Source: Triatoma infestans
Taxonomy: Eukaryota > Arthropoda > Insecta > Hemiptera > Reduviidae
DNA: 64,000 bases
Assembly: GCA_011037195.1 (NCBI GenBank)
Contig: JAAEAF010000191.1
Location: 62,001-126,000, forward strand
Direction of reading: 5' to 3'
A program made the translations under genes and the position numbers. Below, piece by piece: positions 33,871 to 46,249 of this stretch. Every line of letters starts with the position of its first letter. Position 1 is the first letter of the stretch. The notes under the pieces were generated by a model, which saw only the letters and a list, made by a program, of their open reading frames with translations, was not told the origin of the DNA and ran no database searches.

Positions 33871-34203
33871 TATACGAATTAATTCTAAAAATCCTAAGAG
33901 GATTAATCAAAACCGCTCAAAACTTAGTATTACGCAACAACAAAAAATTGGTCTACGTACAATTCAATAGAATATCAAAGTAAAATCCCGCTATTTTAAA
34001 TTCCTTTTTTTTTTAAATTTTCTATCATTCAAATTTCTAATCTAACCAACAACTATATCTTCCTATCAAATTATCCTAGAGAACGATTGTAGGCATTAAA
34101 AAGAAAAAAACACCTGTTATTATCGTAAGCTGATTTAGCAAATGCAGCAGAGATTAATGTTTTTAATTAGAACTAGATTTATTCCTTATTCGGGCTAACA
34201 TAT

Positions 34204-34582
34204 TGTTACCCTCTAAACTAGCTACTGCAACTAGTTTTAAGTGGGTTCGTATAGATAAAATACTCTAAACTTCAATAAAGAAAACACCAATTTATTGTTA
34301 TACACAATAAATTATAAAATACAACACTTAATAATAATTAATTCACAGTTAAAAACCACAAAAGTTCACTTTGTTCACTTTTTATACACTTTCCACAAAC
34401 GTACACTTCGTTTGTAACTAGAAAACTCTTCCAACTCTCTGCGATCCCACTATTTATACCGGTGGAGAATCTTCTCAAACCTTCCAGAGCGAACTAGAGC
34501 GCGTCGCCAGCGCTTCCTAGCGGCCACTAAGAGAACTTGAGGTTCCTACTTCCTTTCCTAGATAACCACTGGCTGCGTTACA
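34204..34582 (-). mobile_element. Solo LTR, Gypsy-type, complete, with 4-bp target duplication
   Basis: On the minus strand it runs from TGTAACGCAGCC to GGGTAACA, that is TG...CA ends. ATAT flanks both sides (34200-34203 and 34583-34586), a 4-bp target-site duplication as made by many Gypsy-group integrases. Internal landmarks (TATA box near 34450, AATAAA near 34310) agree with the 1243 copy. A solo LTR arises by LTR-LTR recombination. Confidence 0.8.
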
Positions 34583-34586
34583 ATAT

Positions 34587-36030
34587 TTTTGGTCACTAGA
34601 GATTATAAATGTCCATAATACTAGTGCAAAGAAATCATGGAATGTCCTTTTTCTAACCGATATAATTATGTTCTTTTCTTCCCGTTATGTCCTGATGAAA
34701 TTTCTAAGGCAGCTACAAGAAAGTTCCTTCATTACCATTTCCTTCCTAATTTTCTCTTTATTCCCAAGCTTTTCTTCACCTATACCTCCCCCTCCCTACC
34801 AACCTAACTTCCGGCTATCCTCTATTTAAAGTTACTAAGGATTTTAAGATGGCGATCCGGTTAACTTAGGTTAGTTCCAGCTATCTGCATTCCTTTCCAT
34901 TTCTTACAACTCTATAGGGCTTTGCTGAATCAAGGTCTCTTATAGTTTCTCTATGCTAGATTTTTCTACCCAACATCAAGGAGTCGAAGCAGACATGTAT
35001 TATACTGAGAACTTAGGTGGACAACATCATCTTTTTTTTTATCGAACTTCCAGTTTTTGTGCAAGACAATAAGAGGTTTGCATTACATTCATATTTAGTT
35101 TTGCTAATATGTTTTTAATTTACGCACACAGAATAAAACTGAACAAAAGTCAAACTGACCTTTTGATCCTATTATTTCACTTGTTTCGAGGTTGGATGTT
35201 CTCCCTTATAACCTGGTTACGCCCACCCTCATTTATTTGGTTTTGCAAGTTTTAATAAGCTTTAACTTTCTACATGGTAAGGTACGCTTCCCAGGGTATG
35301 AACCCATGGTATGAATTCCCCAGGTATAAACTTCATCGTAGTCGTAATTAAACCATAATCTTCGCCAAATTTTAATTATTTTTTAAGAAAACTAAATTTT
35401 TTTTTCCCATTTAATAGTAATTAATGCTGGTGTAATCTGCTGGTGCAGGCTTTCACGGCCATTGTTTTTAATTAGCGCTTGTTAATGGGTTATGTAAATA
35501 GAACAATTTTCTGTAATTCTCTTAACTCTTTGATATAAAAATTAGATTATTTTATAAAATCCGTTTCAGCAAGGAAAATTTTAATAACATCATTATCATA
35601 TTATTTTACGAGGTGAATGAGACAATATATATATAAAGGTGCGACTATATAAGAGTGTTAATTTACATAAAAGGTAATTCACTACAGGATCTATAGTATG
35701 TTGAAAGTCTGTTTTAATTAGCAATAGCAAAGCGACTTAAGTGCCATTTCTCTTTGATCTTTGTATTGATATAGAATCCACTCAGTTGTGGACAGCGTCA
35801 AAGTTGCGTCATATTTATCCAGCCACTACTGTCAGGGAGAATTATTATTGACTATCAAAAAATTATTCTATTAATTCGATTACTGGAGCTGTCAAAAAAA
35901 CAAAGAAAAACAGTTTCTATTTCATTCAAAGATGGCTTAATTCATGCAAGCTGAAATCCATCCAGTCCTTAGTATTTAGTAGGTACTGAAGAATTAAATT
36001 AATGAAAGGTAAGTAAATTAGGTGGAGCAA
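34587..36030. other. Intronic DNA without recognised genes
   Basis: No ORF, repeat pair or motif that I can support. Confidence 0.5.
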
Positions 36031-36035
36031 TAGTA

Positions 36036-36240
36036 AATAAGTAAAGTGATGCCTATAATTTCAGGCGAGCTTAACCGACTACCAATTTAGGTGTCATGGA
36101 CGGAGGGAGCGGAAATACCTACTTTAACATGAACATTTTTTAAACGAATATAGAATTTAGTAATTATACGCGGGACACGTACTGTGGACCTCTCAGTTAC
36201 AAGTCCATGCTCATAACCATTACACCAACACCTAAAAACG
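36036..36240 (-). mobile_element. tRNA-derived SINE, family 1, inverted copy
   Basis: On the minus strand: GGTGTTGGTGTAATGGTTAT, then the B-box region and CATGACACCTAAATTGG, GGTTAAGCTCGCC. The B box is mutated (AGTACGTGTCC). Confidence 0.65.
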
Positions 36241-36499
36241 TATTCTTAGCGATTGATGTGTATGTTCCATGTAACTCTGTGTGTGTGTGTGTGTGAACAA
36301 AATATATCAAAAAAACGAAAAGTCCTTGGAAGTCCTCTATCTTGATATTCTGTTTTAGCACAACAGCATCTTATAATAAGCGGTTAGCCAAAATCCACCA
36401 AGTAAACATGCAATTTCATTGCAAGTTTCTTTCTGTTTTTGGCGAAAACAAGTTTCTTTCTCGAAAACGGCTCAAACCCCCCTCTGGAATTAGCTCATC

Positions 36500-37265
36500 T
36501 ACAGCACCCGCTCCAGGTTGAGCTCCCTAAGGAATCCTAAGAACCTGGAGAGTTCTAGGGTGGATATTTCCTCCTCCACTATCTGGTACGACCCAGCCTA
36601 TTAAATCTTCTTTGATTGACGGCATCACAATCTGTGAGGAGATGTATCGGAGTTTCCTCCATCGGAGTATCTCCTCTCCAGTATCTGCATGTGCCATCAT
36701 CTTCTAGGCCGAGCTTCCTCAGGTGTCCCCTGAGTCTGCAGTGCCCCATAAGGATCTTGTTCCTACTCAGACTGATGCAGGCATTCGACCTTTCCCGGTT
36801 ATAACCTCCCAGACAGACCTTGGCCTGCCTCAGTCCCGGGATGTGTTCCATAGACGAGCTCTTTTCGTCGCCTCCTCCTTCTTGATTTCTTCTAAGAATA
36901 CTTGGCCGCTAACTCCACAAAAGGGCTCTGGCCCAAAGAGAGGAGATGTAGCGCCTTCTTTTGCCGGGGTGTTGGCCACCTCATTACCATCCACACCGTC
37001 ATATCCCGGCACCCAGAATTAGGTGACTTTATTTCTTCTGCCTAGGTCGTTAAGCTTACCTAGGCATTCCCATACCATTTTAGAACTGATAACACCGAAG
37101 CTCAGTGCTTTAATGGCAGCCTGACTAAGCCGGATGAGATAACTATCTCCTGATTTCGATATCCCCTGTCAAGGTTCAACTGAACGCACTTTCCAATAGC
37201 GTGAATTTCCGCCTGTAAGATGCTGGGAAACATGCCCATAGGTTCCGAGTGCGTGATTCTAGGTC
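36500..37265 (-). pseudogene. LINE RNase H domain remnant (I/R1-like)
   Basis: On the minus strand, from high to low coordinate: an ILQAEIHAIGKC-like start, a degraded SQAAIKAL helix, then FWVPGYDGVDGNEVA, the last RNase H block (consensus WVPGHxGxxGNExAD, here H to Y). An in-frame stop precedes FWVPG. Further on come NKILMGHCRLRGHLRKLGL and CRYWRGDTPMEETPIHLL, the conserved tail with C...C...H. It is a dead copy with no RT upstream within the window. Confidence 0.65.
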
Positions 37266-37279
37266 CAAACACCCCTAAA

Positions 37280-37640
37280 TGCCTGTCACTTTTATTTTAA
37301 ATATTTCTCCAAGAAAATAGATTTTTTGGGAATCCTGAGGGGGAACAGCGACATTTAAACTCTGCTCTAATAAAGTACCGGTTCAGTACAAAGTATGATG
37401 GTTTTACCAACTGATTAGAAGCAATGCTATAATACGAAATTTGAAGAAAAATGACACGATTTTTCAATTATTAAAAGTTTCTCGAAAAAAATCACAACCA
37501 TTTTCTTTCAACTTGGAATGTTAACTGCACAAATAAAAACGTGGCATATTTATTTTAAACATTAATTTCTATAAAAATTCATTTGTAATGGTTCTTAAAA
37601 AATTTTTTGACGTTATATTTCAAATGTTATTGAAGTTTAT
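37280..37640 (-). repeat. Tandem-module relative, diverged
   Basis: AAGTTTCTCGAAAAAAATC, TTGGAATGTTAACTGCAC and TCCTGAGGGGGAAC repeat elements seen at 10830-11175 and 28480-28720. Confidence 0.35.
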
Positions 37641-37722
37641 TGAACATTGTTGCGGTGGTTGGTTCCGCAGAGCTGGAAAGCATCAGAGACATTTTCCGTG
37701 GTAGCCTGCTTCATTTTGTGGT

Positions 37723-37760
37723 CATCGACCGGTTTCGGGCGATCGCCCATCTTCAGGATG
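37723..37760 (-). ncRNA. Hammerhead-like motif, intact core (family A)
   Basis: CATC, CTGAAGA, T, GGGC-GATC-GCCC, GAAA, ACCGGT, GTC, GATG on the minus strand. Only the loop of stem II differs from 5501-5538 (GATC for GAAC), leaving the pairing intact. Confidence 0.6.
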
Positions 37761-38231
37761 CGTTTGTTAGACGTGTGATAACATAGACTTGCACAGAGCA
37801 AATTCAGTTTATACACTGACTGGTCTTTTTAATTGTATTTTAAAACTCAAATCTTAAACTAGGTGAAAGGGAGATATGGTCAACTGGGTGGGAAAGGAAC
37901 ACATGTTTGGGTTGTTTAAGGGACAAATTTTCCTTGAAATGGAAACAACGTTATTTAATTTAATTTTAAAGTTATTCTGATTATTTAATTGTCAAGTGAA
38001 TCTCCCGCCAACAACAGAGTTTAAAAATTAGACCCCCACGTGTTGTTTCCATTTGAAGAAAACTCTGCCCCTTTAACAATCCAAACATGTGTTCCTTTCC
38101 CACCCAGCTGACCGTACCTCCCTTTGACCTAGTTTAAGAGTTTAGTTTTAAAATACAATTAAAAAGACCAGTCAGTGTATGAACTGAATTTGCTCTGTAC
38201 AAGTCTATGTTATCACACCGTCTAACAAACG

Positions 38232-38269
38232 CATCCTGAAGATGGGCGAACGTCCGAAACCGGTCGATG
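38232..38269 (+). ncRNA. Hammerhead-like motif, intact core (family A)
   Basis: As 5501-5538, with a G-U pair in stem II (GGGC/GTCC). It faces the copy at 37723-37760 across the palindrome. Confidence 0.6.
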
Positions 38270-38311
38270 ACCACAAATTGATGCAGGCTACCACGGAAAA
38301 TGTCTCTGATT

Positions 38312-38520
38312 TATTGAACATTATTGGCACTTTCTTCTGGTCTGCAATCTAATTACTCCAAACTACTACTTGCCCATTGAGAACTAGTATTCCCCCTACC
38401 TCTATATTTCTATGGCAAGTAACTAACATTTGAAATTTAAACACAAATTGCCAATTTTGATAATGTTATTTAGCTCGAGGCAGAGGCTATCATTTATACG
38501 AGCATTATTAGTCCCGTGGT
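38312..38520 (+). repeat. Segment shared with 5575-5760
   Basis: See 5575-5760. Together with the flanking arm and LINE tail the duplicated block spans about 0.8 kb. Confidence 0.75.
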
Positions 38521-38765
38521 AGCGTACGGAAGAGAGACTTGGGTTCTGACTAAAGAAAGTCATTAATGTCTGCAACGCAAAATCCTAAGAGCCATATATG
38601 GACCAATATGTGAAAACGGAGTATGGTGAATAAGAAGGAACAAAGAGTTTCGAGATCTTTATAGGGACGTTGACTTGGTGAACGTAAAGAAAAGTAGACT
38701 CCGATGGCTGGGTCACGTTGAAAGGATGCCGGACAGAGAGACTACCACGTATAGGGAAACCTGAA
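38500..38765 (+). pseudogene. RTE/L1-type LINE C-terminal fragment
   Basis: The plus-strand frames give VVAYGRETWVLTKES, then AKS.EPYMDQYVKTEYGE and LRWLGHVERMPDRE. This matches the widespread arthropod LINE tail (YG.E.W.LTK...RK.LR.IYGP..ENG.WR...LRWLGHVERMP). Frameshifted. It is duplicated at 5750-5995. Confidence 0.6.
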
Positions 38766-38829
38766 GGAAGAAGAAAAACAAAAAACATTTCTTAGTTTTT
38801 ACAATGTTTTTCGATAAATATACCAAAGA

Positions 38830-39285
38830 GTTTCTTTGAACTACGAAAGTAAGACTTGGGTTCTGATTAAGGATAGCTATGTTAGACTTAAGATCTGAGA
38901 ACGCAAAATCCTGAGAGCCATATATGGCACCCATATGCAAAAACGAAGTGTGGCAAATAAGTAGCAGCCAAGAGCTTTAAGGTCTCTAAGGGGACGTTGA
39001 CTTAGTGACCTTCGTAAATGAAAGTAAACTCCGACGACTGGATCACGTTGAAAGGATGCCGGCAGCGAAATTTTCATGTCGACTTAGGGTGGGAAACCTG
39101 GAGGAAGAAGGAAAACAGGGAGACCTAGATAAAGATTGCCTGACATTCGTGGAAGAGGACCTGAGACAGATGGAGATGAGGAGATGGAGGTTGAGAGCGT
39201 TGAACATGAGTGATTTGGAATTCTCTAATTGGGGGGGCCTTGGTCCCTGGAGGACTGTAGCGCCAACCATTAGTAGTAGTATTTA
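38830..39285 (+). pseudogene. RTE/L1-type LINE C-terminus with TAG-repeat tail
   Basis: A second, more complete tail directly follows the first: KTWVLIKDS, REPYMAPICKNEVWQISS, then KLRRLDHVERMPAAKF, GNLEEEGKQGDLDKD and FVEEDLRQMEMRRWRLRALN. It ends with CGCCAACCATTAGTAGTAG, the 3' tail. Frames are broken near the middle. Confidence 0.65.
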
Positions 39286-39289
39286 ACTA

Positions 39290-40740
39290 TTACAAGAGAG
39301 AATCAAATGTGTATTTTTCATGAGATTGTTTCAGCAATTCTGTTTCACAATTCCTCTTTACTTTAATTAAAAGGCAAATAATTTACAATAGTCTCTGATA
39401 TGTTGTAATTTTAAGAGAACAATGCGATTGTGTTTGAAAATTCTGTATATCCTCGCATAGAAAATAAAACAAAGTCCATGTTTATGCTAGTTTTGTTTGC
39501 ATTTGTTTCTTTCGTATCTCCCCCCCCCGCGCTCCGTTCTCACATGACCGCACTGTGCAGTGCCGATACAAACGTTATACTGAACAGTTTGCCCATAATA
39601 AAACAGAAAATCCCCACAGTGAGCCCTGAGTAATATTAAGAGCGCCACTCTACTAAAGCCTTACTCTATAAATAGCTAAAATTAGCAACAACAGTAGTTA
39701 TCATTCATTCAAAAAGTGAAGGGATTAAAACCACTCTCACGCTAAACCATAATTCTCTAAACTGACAGTATAATCTTCAGCCGCTTTTCATACGTATAGC
39801 CAGGAAGGAAGTTCGGAATTACAATCTAAATAATGCACATATAAATTATGTGTTGCTGACATAATTGTTGTTTTTGACGCCTATAATGAATATTAACAAT
39901 TTAGGGACACTTTAGTGCTGTTTTCAGTAATTCTCTTACATTTCTCTTGATTACTGCAAATTGGAAGTATTACGATTGAGAAAATACATTTTTTGCATTC
40001 TCATACTCCTGGTAAGAGGTATTTGCATTTGTATGTAACAAAATATCTCAGCAATAAAACATGAAATGCAGAAACTCGATTTTCTGTTTAGATACGTACC
40101 ACCGTTCATTTGTAGTAAGTAACTAAGGTTACATAGTTCCACGGATTTCACGTTTCCCTGAAAAGTCTTACTTTAATTTATTGAGTAAAACTGATTGGTC
40201 CACTTTATTGAACAGATGCTCCAAATTTTGTCATATTTACGAAAATGGTCTCCAATGTTTTTTTCCTTTCCAAAATGGGAGTAGTATCGATGTTGTACGT
40301 TACGTCACGATGATGACGACATACCCGAAGTGCCGTGTTATCAATATGGCTACCATGTTATCAATATGGAATATATCGACATTGTATTGCGATGTCTCTA
40401 AAATTTATTAGAATATAAATCTGGATAGGTATTGTATTTTATGTTCATTTTTATGCTGATGTACATTTTCATATTTATGTACATTTTTTGTACGATTTGA
40501 GATGAAAATATATGTTTTAATAGCTATTGTTTTACGTCGATATGTAGGCGTATATAATGTAAATATACGATAAAATAACGATTGAACATATTTTATTTTT
40601 ATAATTTTTGAAAGTCTATATTTCTACTCATCATTAATCATCATCAACGTCTTCTGATCCATTTCGTGTTTATGTTTTTGGAGTTAATTTCACTTTACAG
40701 ATTAGACTTTGGGAGATGAGAGTCTTGGAGAAATGCTGGG
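39290..40740. other. Intronic DNA without recognised genes
   Basis: Short open frames (39430-39633, 40181-40411) lack domains, conserved motifs and splice context. Confidence 0.5.
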
Positions 40741-40759
40741 GGGGGGACACGCAGGGATG

Positions 40760-41168
40760 CTTCCAAGCTAAAAGGAATTAAGCAGGGCGTTTCGGAGCAT
40801 TTCCTGTCCCTCAGTAGGACAGGTCTGAGGACCTTGGTGGGGGTATGGACTGGACACACTTGGGTGTCTAGTCACTTGTTTAACATAGGGAGGACGTCTA
40901 GTCCCATTTGTCAGAATTGCGACGACGGAGTCAGGGAAACGGTGTATCACTATTTTTACTAGGTTTCGCGTATTTGGGAGGGCACCACTCTCGCAGGATT
41001 GCCTGGGCGAGTTGGAGTTCAAGGATATCTTGGGATATTGTAGATTGACCGGTAAGCTACCGGGGGAGTTTATTTAAGGGGATGATATGAGGGGCATCCG
41101 GGGGGATAAAAGCCATATAGGCATAGGTCCCACGCTATCAGGCACCCGATATAATAATAATAATAATT
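40760..41168 (+). pseudogene. LINE post-RNase H tail with TAA microsatellite end
   Basis: The plus strand translates to LSRTGLRTLVGVWTGHTWVS and SSPICQNCDDGVRETVYHY, the C..C...H region after RNase H. Stops are present. The 3' end reads GTGCCTGAT-type sequence and then a run of TAA, the usual tail of I/R1-like elements. Confidence 0.55.
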
Positions 41169-41699
41169 TCACTTTACTATATCCAGGGTACACTTTAAAA
41201 ATGTCTTGTAAGAAAACCAGTAACATATCAGACGGAGTTTTAAAACGAGAGAGATGAAGTGATCTCCCGTAAGATAGTATTATAGAGGGGTATGACGTCA
41301 TCATTGTGATGTCACCGACAACATCATCGATACTACAAAATTACCCCAAAATGTTTCATGTAATAAATAAGACAAGTTGGAAAATTTTTCATCCATTCCT
41401 TTAATTGTATTCCTCCAATCCAGTCCTTCCAATATTAGGTATGCCTCCAACACAGTCTCAAACTGGTTTATGATTTGTCCGAAGCATGCGCATTCATAGA
41501 AATGCGTTTCCAAAAAAAATTCAAGCCGATTTCAAACTTAAAATCAAATATTTCAACTAAATATCAAACCAGTTTGAAACTAGTTTATGATCGATCAATC
41601 AGAGCAGTCCGAGGATCACAAGTCGCGTACTAACAGTTCAAACATGCGCAGAAAGTCACCATCACTTGATTCTATGTAGGAAGATTATAAGTTTAAATT

Positions 41700-42110
41700 A
41701 TTTTTACTTCCTCTTATTCCAAAGACCAGTAACTATTGCGATTATGCAGATTTTCACCGGAAACACGTATTTTGGGAGGTCTCCTGGAATACGAAAGAAA
41801 TGTTTTTGGCGAAGGTTTTAATAGAATATCTCAAAAATGAAATATCGCTTGAAGCTCAAATTTGGTTATTCCGTTTAGGTATTATTATTGTTATAGACAC
41901 GAAGATTTCGGGAAAAAATTTCCATTAACCAAAAGTGCGACTTTAGTGAATTATTTTTTTGAGTTTTTCGTAATATACTCGAAAAGGCTTCGACGAGTTT
42001 CTTTAAACTTCGAATCACTATCAACACACATAAATACCTATCACTTTTGTTTGAAATATGTTCCCGTGAAAATTGATTAGCATTAGCTTTCCTCTAAAAG
42101 TAGTGTTTTC
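41700..42110 (-). repeat. Tandem-module relative, diverged
   Basis: CACCGGAAACACG, ATCTCAAAAATG, TTATTCCGTTTAGG and CCAAAAGTGCGAC, with TTTTCGTAATATACTCG, match the module order read inverted. Confidence 0.4.
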
Positions 42111-42689
42111 TAACCTTTATTTTCTCTTATACCCCTTGATAACACTTTTCATTTATTAAACATCCCCTCTCTTTTCCTTAAACCCACTTAGATAGAATAA
42201 TAAATCATTTAAATCTAATGATATTTAGAGGATTTTATTTCCTATTTTATAAGTTATTTCAATTTATTTTTTTACAAAGAGAAAAAATATTAATTATAAA
42301 TATTTTGTATGCAAATAGTCCAATATGGACCTCTTAATAATTTTAATGTGCTCCTTGAGCTTCTTTCATGGCTCATGTTTTTTGAAATCAGGTTCAAATG
42401 AAGATAGATATAATTAGACTTTTAATACAACAATTCATTATTTTTATAATTAAAAGAAAGTCTTTTTTGCCAGTTTGTCGCCATTTTCAACATAATTTTT
42501 ACGTACCCCAAGCGGTCTACCGCGTAATCTCAGCATTCGCGTACCACAGAGTGGGAACCATTGCTCTAAAGTATCTTCTTTTTTTTTATTTAAAGATTTT
42601 TACAACTGCACAGTAACCATGCAACAAGTAAAACAGATAAATAATGAAATGAAATTATGCGCTAGCGCGCACACACTGGCTTGAAGTTG

Positions 42690-43410
42690 TGAACGACGGC
42701 TATCCAGCGATAGCAGTCGTAATACGCCATATGGCCTTAGTGTGTGCGAATGTATCTCAAGCCAGCCGTCGTTATATAATTAGATGGTCGCGCGGCCATC
42801 GACGCCTTAATCGTCTTGGCGTGTTAGTGGGGAGAGTGGAAGTACACAGGGCTTGGATTAAGGGATTGGAATGAGAAGATAATTTGGAATGGAATTTTAG
42901 GCAGCGTGATTTGGCCAAAGTGGAGACGAAGGGAATTTTTAGGCCAGTGTGGATAGTGAGGTTAGAGACGCAGAAGGGAGCATTGACGATCTTACGTAGG
43001 ATTTTAGACTGTAGGGATTGAACGCGGTACAGGTTTGTGTTTTTGACAGTCCCGTATAATTCGAGTCCGTATGTCCAAATAGGAGCTAGTAGAGAATTGT
43101 ATAGTTGTCTTTTGTGAAGTGTAAGTTTTGAGCGTTTGTCTAGTAGTTTTTTTTTAGCATTCTACACCGGTAATTTAGTTCATTTCGTCTGAGTCGAGTA
43201 TGAGGGCTCCATGTTAATCGTCTGTCTAGGTGAAGTCCGAGATAGCGGATTTAGGTTACAATTGGGAGAAAATTATGGTTAAATTGAATGGCGGGAAGGG
43301 TTTTTCGGTTTATGGTGAAGACTATGTGCTTGGATTGTGTTGATTAACCTTGATTCTCCACTTGCGAAGCCAGGGTTCGAGGACATTGAGGTGGGTATGA
43401 AGATGGGGAG
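42690..43410 (-). pseudogene. Jockey C-terminal remnant
   Basis: The minus strand reads NAKKKLLDKRSKLTLHKRQL, YNSLLAPIWTYGLELYGTVK, SLQSKILRKIVNAPFCVSNL and IHTGLKIPFVSTLAKSRCLK, then FHSKLSSHSNPL and PRRLRRW. It is one of the best-preserved Jockey tails here, with only a few stops, so moderately old. Confidence 0.7.
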
Positions 43411-43539
43411 TAGCCATAACAGGAGCTCTAAAGTATCAATTCAGTAAAATATATAATTTGTATTGTTTGTGTTCAAATTTGCTTGAGATTCAATCTTCTA
43501 TTTCGTTTAATTTACAGAGACATTTCAAAAGATATAAGC

Positions 43540-44060
43540 GAAATTACTGTGCAATGAAGAACCAGTTAAGTAAAAGGTTTTTTTGTTAATATTTCGTCAG
43601 TTTTCATGAAAATGTTTTCAAAAATTTCTCGGAATATTTACCGCCCATATAAATTTTACTTCATTTTTTGTTATAATTTTATGCTCTAAAACTGATTTTG
43701 TGGTTTATGATCTTTAAGAAGTTGTTTATCATTTCAATAATAGTCATTAACATAATTCTGGCACATTTTTACGCTTTAGATTTAAATAACTTACCATATT
43801 TTCCTGGGAAAGTTTTTCATATATAAGTGTATTTATGTATATAGATAGTATACGAAGTCTGAAGAAAATCGTTGTAGGAGAAAATCTCGGAAAACTGAAA
43901 AACCTATTCAGTAAAGTCTCAAATCCGGCTGATGGATTTTTACCTGAAACCTTTCGCGTGCGCTGGTAATACCTGAATGGAATTCAAAGCTTTTTTTTTG
44001 AGCTTCTTGCTCTGCTTTTTGAAATATTTCGTTCACAGACATAGACAAAAATACCCTTAC
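43540..44060 (+). repeat. Tandem-module relative, diverged
   Basis: TGAAGAAAATCGTTG, AAACCTATTCAGTAAAG, TCCGGCTGATGG and ACCTGAATGGAATTC follow the module order. Confidence 0.4.
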
Positions 44061-44322
44061 AAACTATTCGCTATAAAAAAAATTTTTTTCATACACAGGG
44101 GACTTCACAATTTCGAAAATTTGAAAGACATCATTCTAAATTCAGCCGCCAGAGATTTACAGAGGAATAATAAAAAAGATTGGTGTAAAAGTGGTGAAAT
44201 CTATAATTATCGTAAAGGATTTGTTTGGCATTTAATGTAAATTTAAATTTGCCGCCAACAGCGTACAATAATTTTACTTCGCGGAGGGTATTGTACTGCT
44301 TTGATAATAATTTACTACTTTA

Positions 44323-44840
44323 TTAGGCTGTGTCCTAAGTGTAGTGAGGAGGGTAATCTATGCATTTTCTCCTCTCTCAGTCGGTCGCCATCTTAAGCTC
44401 GAAGGAGTAAGTCGTTATACAACACTCCTTTGAATAGGTCGCAATGTAATACCTATATAATTCATGCCAGTTCGGTTGCCCTTAATTGTGAAAACCCAAG
44501 TTTGTTTGTTACTTCTGGTTTTTCTGGCCAGTGTTAATAAACTGGTCTTTTGTCGACTTCGCGGCTCGGTTCCCACGAACCTGCATGTGATTATTGTGAA
44601 ATCACATGGTTGTTACTTCCGTGCAGCTTCTGAGAGCCTATTTAATTATTATCTACGATCATCCGACAAGTAGCATTGTATTGATCAAGACTCAAGAGTT
44701 AGATGCACATACGAATTATTTCCTTATTCCTATTTTTTCTTCTCATCTTTTCCTCGATACGGGCCAAGGACATATGGGCCTTCCAACACTGCCAGCCAGG
44801 ATTCTGCGTTTCAAGGTAAGCGCCATTCCTTTGGCTTATT
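44323..44840 (+). mobile_element. Unknown element, copy 1, ending in a conserved splice-donor-like site
   Basis: Starts TTAGGCTGTGTCCTAAGTG and ends GCGTTTCAAGGTAAGCGCC. In between it shares AGTGTTAATAA, TTGTCGA, CACATGG and TACTTCCG in order with 52140-52655 read inverted. The two copies are about as similar as old paralogues. Confidence 0.5.
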
Positions 44841-44849
44841 GAAAGTCAT

Positions 44850-46020
44850 AATAAATAATATTTGCTACCCATTTTAAATTTAATTTATATATTCATTTCT
44901 TCCATTTAATTATTAATATTTAATTTCCAATATTGCTCACCATTATATTATATACAGTCCACTCAATATTTTCACTCAATTTATGTTTTTGATGTTTTTC
45001 TTTTTTTTAAACAGAGCCCACCCGAGATATCTCATCTCAATATATATATATTTGTTTATTTTTCCTATATTTATTATACAGGATTCATGCATTGGTTCTG
45101 CCTAAATTGTAATAATCTGTTTTAATTCATCCTGGAAATAACAACTTAAATCATATTATAAATTTCCGAGCATCCAAATAATTATTGATTTGTTTGGGGT
45201 AAAACAAAGGGAAAGTCGAAAGTAGATAAAAGTTTGAGGATTGGTGAAACTGGACAAGTAACTATGCTATGTATAGTAAGCCGTTTAGTATTGGACCAAG
45301 CAGAATTAATATAGACTCAATATTTCTATAGATAGAAACAATCAAATTGCTAGCATGGAAGAGATAGGCCAAAAGTTTCCAATCATCCTTCCTTAGCAAA
45401 GGTTGGTAGGATTGGTAACACAAAACCGAAGTTAGTCCAAATGATATGTCTGAATCAAACACACGATCAATAAAAGCGCTACACATAGTCCATCATAGAA
45501 TCTAGGAAAAGTCGATGATGATAAAGTAAAAATACAGAAAGGGTGTTTTCCTCAAACATACATTTGGTTGTTTATCTAGGTGCTAAGAGCCGTTCTAATT
45601 TGACATCCAATACAAATTGAAAGTTTCTTTACTGTGCCTAGTCTTTATATCTATTTTATCCAACCAAATATTACTTAAAGAAACAAATAAGGCGATTGAA
45701 TTTGGAAATGGTGCTAAAGGATTTATTATCAAACAAACACACAGAACTATTTTGAATAGATTATTTTTCCCTATGGGTTAATAATAATTTATTTTTAATA
45801 CAAATCAGTCAAATACATTTTATATATACCTTTCAGAATAAAATTCTCAAAAAAGAATCAGCAATTATTCCTAAACCAATTTATTATGGTTATTTTTATT
45901 TATAATTCTATGCTAATTATTTCTACTACATATGGAGAAAACATCTCATTAACCAACAACATGAATAAATGAAGAAAAAAAATATATCTTGAAATAATTA
46001 AGTCAATTACTGTTGACTTA
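44850..46020. other. AT-rich intronic DNA
   Basis: No feature recognised between the unknown element and the family 1 SINE. Confidence 0.5.
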
Positions 46021-46026
46021 ATAGTA

Positions 46027-46240
46027 AGGGTGGGTGTTGGTGTAGTGGTTATGAGCATGGACTTGTAAGTGGAAGGATCCCAGTTCGAGTCCCAGCGTTA
46101 TAACTGTTAAATTTTTATATTTGTTTAAAAAATGTTACTAGTAAAGTAGATGCTTCCGCGCCCCCTTCCTCGACACCTAATTTGTTAGTTGTGGACGTTA
46201 AGCCTGCCTGAATAAAAATAGGCAATTTACTTTACTTTCT
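46027..46240 (+). mobile_element. tRNA-derived SINE, family 1, best copy
   Basis: The tRNA-like head has TGGTGTAGTGGTTATGAGC and CCAGTTCGAGTCCC as A and B boxes. The body has GCTTCCGCGCCCCCTTCC, CGACACCTAATTTG, GTGGACGTTAAGCC and ends ATAGGCAATTTACTTTAC. Confidence 0.75.
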
Positions 46241-46249
46241 ATTATTTCA

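Larger units (their letters stand above)
37684..38312. mobile_element. Compact palindromic PLE arm pair (family A)
   Basis: The minus arm (37684-37950) is joined to the plus arm (about 37975-38312) with almost no body. Both have the block CTTTTTAATTGTATTTTAAA and the hammerhead-like core. The plus arm and its right flank are also duplicated at 5140-5990. Confidence 0.7.
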
